Positions 9,900 through 12,191 of a stretch of DNA of 12,191 bases are shown piece by piece. The stretch spans positions 1-12,191 of the forward strand of contig JBATPJ010000053.1 of assembly GCA_049291395.1 (NCBI GenBank), written 5' to 3'. The notes under the pieces were generated by a model that was not told the origin of the DNA, ran no database searches, and saw only the letters and a program-made list of their open reading frames with translations. The first letter of the stretch is position 1. The number at the start of each line of letters is the position of its first letter. Origin of the DNA: JAPUDQ01 sp049291395. GTDB taxonomy: Bacteria > Patescibacteriota > Saccharimonadia > Saccharimonadales > Saccharimonadaceae. Made by a program: the position numbers and the translations under genes.

Positions 9900-11036
9900 A
9901 TGAATTATGACGAACTAGCACTCCAACTTCACAAACAATATCGCGGCAAGATCACGACCCGTCTCCGGGACGAGTCAGAGCTCGACCGCACCAAACTCAG
10001 CGCCTATTACACCCCTGGCGTTGCCGCTGTCAGCCGCGCTATCGCGGACGACCCGTCGCTTCTGCCAGTCTACACCTGGACCAATAACCTCGTTGCAGTG
10101 ATCAGCGATGGCTCAGCCGTACTCGGCCTCGGCAATGTCGGCCCGCGCGCCAGCATGCCCGTCATGGAGGGCAAAGCGTTGCTCTTCAAGCACTTCGCCG
10201 GTATCGATAGTATCCCAATCATCCTCGATGTCCACACCCCCGACGAGATCGTCGCCACCGTCAAAGCGATCGCCCCGAGCTTTGGCGCCATCAACCTCGA
10301 GGATATCGCTGCTCCACAGTGCTTCGAGATCGAAGAACGGCTCAAGAGTGAGCTCGATATCCCTGTCTTCCATGATGACCAGCACGGTACTGCTGTCGTA
10401 GTACTCGCCGGGCTGATCAATGCCATGAAAGTTGCCCATAAAGACCTCAAAGACTGCACGGTCGTCACTATCGGCGCTGGCGCTGCCGGCACCGCTATCA
10501 TGAAGCTCATTCATAAGTACGGCGTCGGCTCGATCATCGCTGTCGATAGCAAAGGCATCATCGGTGACAGCCGGACCGACCTCAACGACGAGAAAAAAGC
10601 CTTGCTACCATACCTCGATGCCTCCCATACCGGATCACTCGACGATGCGATCGCTGGAGCCGATATCTTCATCGGTGTCAGCAAGCCTGGCCTTCTGACG
10701 CCTGAGATGGTCAAGAAAATGGCCGATCGCCCTGTCGTCTTTGCCCTCAGCAACCCGACCCCAGAGATTATGCCCGACGAGGCGAAAGCTGCCGGCGTCG
10801 CCGTCATCGCGACCGGCCGTAGCGACTTCCCGAACCAAGTCAACAACGCCACTGCCTTCCCGGGCATCTTCCGCGGCGCACTCGACAACGGCGTCACAAA
10901 GATCACCGACGATCACAAAATCGCCGCCGCCGAAGTCATCGCCAGTCTCGTCGACTCACCGACAGCTGACGAGATCATCCCAAACGTTTTCGACGAACGC
11001 CTCGTACCGGCAATTGCTGCCGTCATCCAGCCATAG
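9900..11036 (+). CDS. NAD(P)-dependent malic enzyme (decarboxylating)
   Basis: A 378-residue malic enzyme of the short bacterial type, converting malate to pyruvate and CO2 with reduction of NAD(P). Visible catalytic parts: YYTPGVA (Y37), VMEGKALLFK (K92), metal ligands in NLEDIAAPQCFEIEE (E134, D135) and FHDDQHGTA (D159, D160), the Rossmann motif GAGAAG (192-197), then FALSNPTPEI and GRSDFPNQVNN. The length matches stand-alone enzymes and lacks the phosphotransacetylase-like tail of MaeB. The cofactor cannot be decided by eye. An acidic residue at the end of beta-strand 2 (AVDSKG) favours NAD. In an organism with reduced central metabolism it could supply pyruvate or reducing power. The start at 9900 gives the expected N-terminus and appears leaderless. 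The 3' end converges on the ATPase gene with 32 bp between, and no terminator is visible there. Confidence 0.95.
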   Translation: MNYDELALQLHKQYRGKITTRLRDESELDRTKLSAYYTPGVAAVSRAIADDPSLLPVYTWTNNLVAVISDGSAVLGLGNVGPRASMPVMEGKALLFKHFAGIDSIPIILDVHTPDEIVATVKAIAPSFGAINLEDIAAPQCFEIEERLKSELDIPVFHDDQHGTAVVVLAGLINAMKVAHKDLKDCTVVTIGAGAAGTAIMKLIHKYGVGSIIAVDSKGIIGDSRTDLNDEKKALLPYLDASHTGSLDDAIAGADIFIGVSKPGLLTPEMVKKMADRPVVFALSNPTPEIMPDEAKAAGVAVIATGRSDFPNQVNNATAFPGIFRGALDNGVTKITDDHKIAAAEVIASLVDSPTADEIIPNVFDERLVPAIAAVIQP

Positions 11037-11068
11037 TCGTATAACACGAACCTCTCAAACTGAACAGC

Positions 11069-12191
11069 CTACAGAACGCGGTTGATCTCTTCGAGCGTCG
11101 TCTCACCACGCAGGACTTTTAGTAGTGCATCTTGCATCATGGTCAGCATGCCTTCTTCGCGGGCGGCGGCCTCTACCTCGGCGACGTTGACGTCTTTGAT
11201 GTCGCCACGGATGAATTTCTGGATACGCTCGGTCACCATCAGCTGCTCCATGATCATGATGCGACCTTTGTAGCCGAACGGATCGTCGGCGCTAGCGCCA
11301 GGTTTGTAGAGCTGGAAATTGTCAAGATCTGGCATATCGACGCCGTCCGGCAATGTCCCGAGATTGTCGCGAACCCATTGTCTCGTCGTCTCGTCTGGGT
11401 CGTAGGCAACTTTCGTCGCGTCATCGAGGCGACGCACAAGTCGCTGCGACAAGACCATCCGGATCGCATTGGCAAAGATCGGATTGGTGCCGATCATATC
11501 GATCATGCGCGCAAAAGCAGCCGCAGCGCTCGAGGCATGAAACGTCGTCAGTACCAGATGTCCAGTGATCGAGGCCTGGATAGCGGTCTTGGCGGTATCG
11601 ACATCACGGATCTCACCAACCATGACGACATCTGGGTCAAGCCTCAGTACGGCGCGAAGCTTTTCGGCGAAGCTATCACCGGTAGTCGTATTGACCGGGA
11701 TCTGACTGATCCCACTGATACTCATCTCGACCGGGTCTTCGAGTGTCAGCACCTTGCGATCAGGCGTATTGAGTGCATTCAAGATACTGTACAGCGTCGT
11801 ACTTTTGCCCGAACCAGTCGGACCGACGACCATCAACATGCCGTGAGGATGCTTGATGAGCTCTTCAAGCCGTTCGCGCCGTGCATCATCGAGCCCTAGG
11901 TTATCGATGCGAAGCAACTCTTCGTCAAAATTGAACAACCGTATCACCGCATCCTGACCATAACTTGTCGGCACCGTCTCGATACGCATATTGAGCAAAC
12001 GGTCGGGATTGTCCTTCGAGACATGCTGCATGTGCCCGCTCTGTGCACCTTGGTCGGCCGTCGAGATATTTGCCTTCGATGCAATAGCTGCAAGCAGCAC
12101 CCGGTATTTGTCGTGAGATATATTGGCGATGGTGTGAAGAGCCCCATCGATACGGAACCGAAAACGGACATTTTCACGCTGGTTTTCGATA
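11069..12191 (-). CDS. Type IV pilus/type II secretion assembly ATPase (PilB/GspE family), 5' part missing
   Basis: The reading frame stays open to the window edge, so the gene starts beyond 12191; 373 complete codons plus the stop are visible. From the N-terminal side: NVRFRFRIDGALHTI (the N2-domain RxDG motif), Walker A GPTGSGKST (11798-11824), the Asp box LEDPVE, Walker B LRLDPDVVMVGEIRD (11603-11647) and the His box TGHLVLTTFHA. It is the hexameric cytoplasmic motor that powers pilus extension or pseudopilus assembly. Most PilB and GspE proteins have a four-cysteine zinc knuckle after QRLVRRL. Here the matching places read VRRLDDATK and KPGASADDPFGYKGR, with no cysteines. The LDIAERRxPQ motif is also replaced by NISTADQGAQSG. 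PilB versus GspE cannot be decided from this fragment. The retraction ATPase PilT is less likely given the N2 domain. Confidence 0.93.
   Translation of the reverse strand, partial: IENQRENVRFRFRIDGALHTIANISHDKYRVLLAAIASKANISTADQGAQSGHMQHVSKDNPDRLLNMRIETVPTSYGQDAVIRLFNFDEELLRIDNLGLDDARRERLEELIKHPHGMLMVVGPTGSGKSTTLYSILNALNTPDRKVLTLEDPVEMSISGISQIPVNTTTGDSFAEKLRAVLRLDPDVVMVGEIRDVDTAKTAIQASITGHLVLTTFHASSAAAAFARMIDMIGTNPIFANAIRMVLSQRLVRRLDDATKVAYDPDETTRQWVRDNLGTLPDGVDMPDLDNFQLYKPGASADDPFGYKGRIMIMEQLMVTERIQKFIRGDIKDVNVAEVEAAAREEGMLTMMQDALLKVLRGETTLEEINRVL

Noticed and set aside
11037..11068. Terminator between the malic enzyme and ATPase genes
   Set aside because: No stem of useful length and no T-tract in either direction within the 32-bp gap.
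11132..11899. 255-codon plus-strand ORF opposite the pilus ATPase
   Set aside because: It is antisense to Walker A, Walker B and the His box of a clear ATPase; no motif and no promoter.

Overview
The window reads as chromosomal DNA of a Candidate Phyla Radiation bacterium, most likely Candidatus Saccharibacteria (TM7). This is inferred from a fused RNase HII-YraN protein, a stand-alone nusA, a ribosomal protein L19 with a long Ala/Glu tail, paired M1 and M13 peptidases, a small malic enzyme and a PilB-type ATPase. Several ORFs end in TGA, and no gene needs UGA as a sense codon, so the recoded Absconditabacteria/Gracilibacteria are unlikely. No rRNA, tRNA, CRISPR array or transposase was seen.

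Layout. 1-66: 5' tip of a minus-strand gene. 146-1006: a plus-strand unit (unit A) with a near-consensus promoter, a structured leader containing a short ORF, a possible GlcG/HbpS-like gene, a UUCG-capped hairpin, a complete type III hammerhead ribozyme and a bidirectional terminator. 1055-2305: nusA (minus), with a promoter and a terminator-like hairpin in its leader. 2311-6808: M1 aminopeptidase and M13 endopeptidase in tandem (plus). 6815-7777: fused rnhB-yraN (minus). 7875-8667: two small plus-strand units (B and C), each encoding a two-helix membrane protein. 8669-9328: rplS (minus). 9312-9788: a five-helix membrane protein (minus). 9815-9850: a 36-bp dyad. 9900-11036: malic enzyme (plus). 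11069-12191: pilus/secretion ATPase (minus, 5' end outside the window).

The least ordinary feature is shared by units A, B and C. Each has a 17-bp-spaced promoter, then a short 5' motif containing GACA-ATTG that lies 8-11 nt before an ATG, then the gene, and then the reverse complement of the motif in the 3' UTR. Units B and C share a 14-nt 5' motif and a 15-nt 3' motif exactly. Unit A uses a different but related sequence. Each mRNA could therefore close into a panhandle by pairing its two ends. In unit A the closing stem lies directly beside the hammerhead, which would trim the 3' end. I read this as a family of end-paired mRNAs, one of them self-cleaving. The function is unknown. Fold-back regulation like that of hok-type toxin mRNAs and a DNA recombination role are both open.

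The housekeeping genes show a second theme. Four start codons lie only 6-12 nt after a -10 box, so leaderless or nearly leaderless transcripts are expected for both peptidases, the malic enzyme and the membrane protein.
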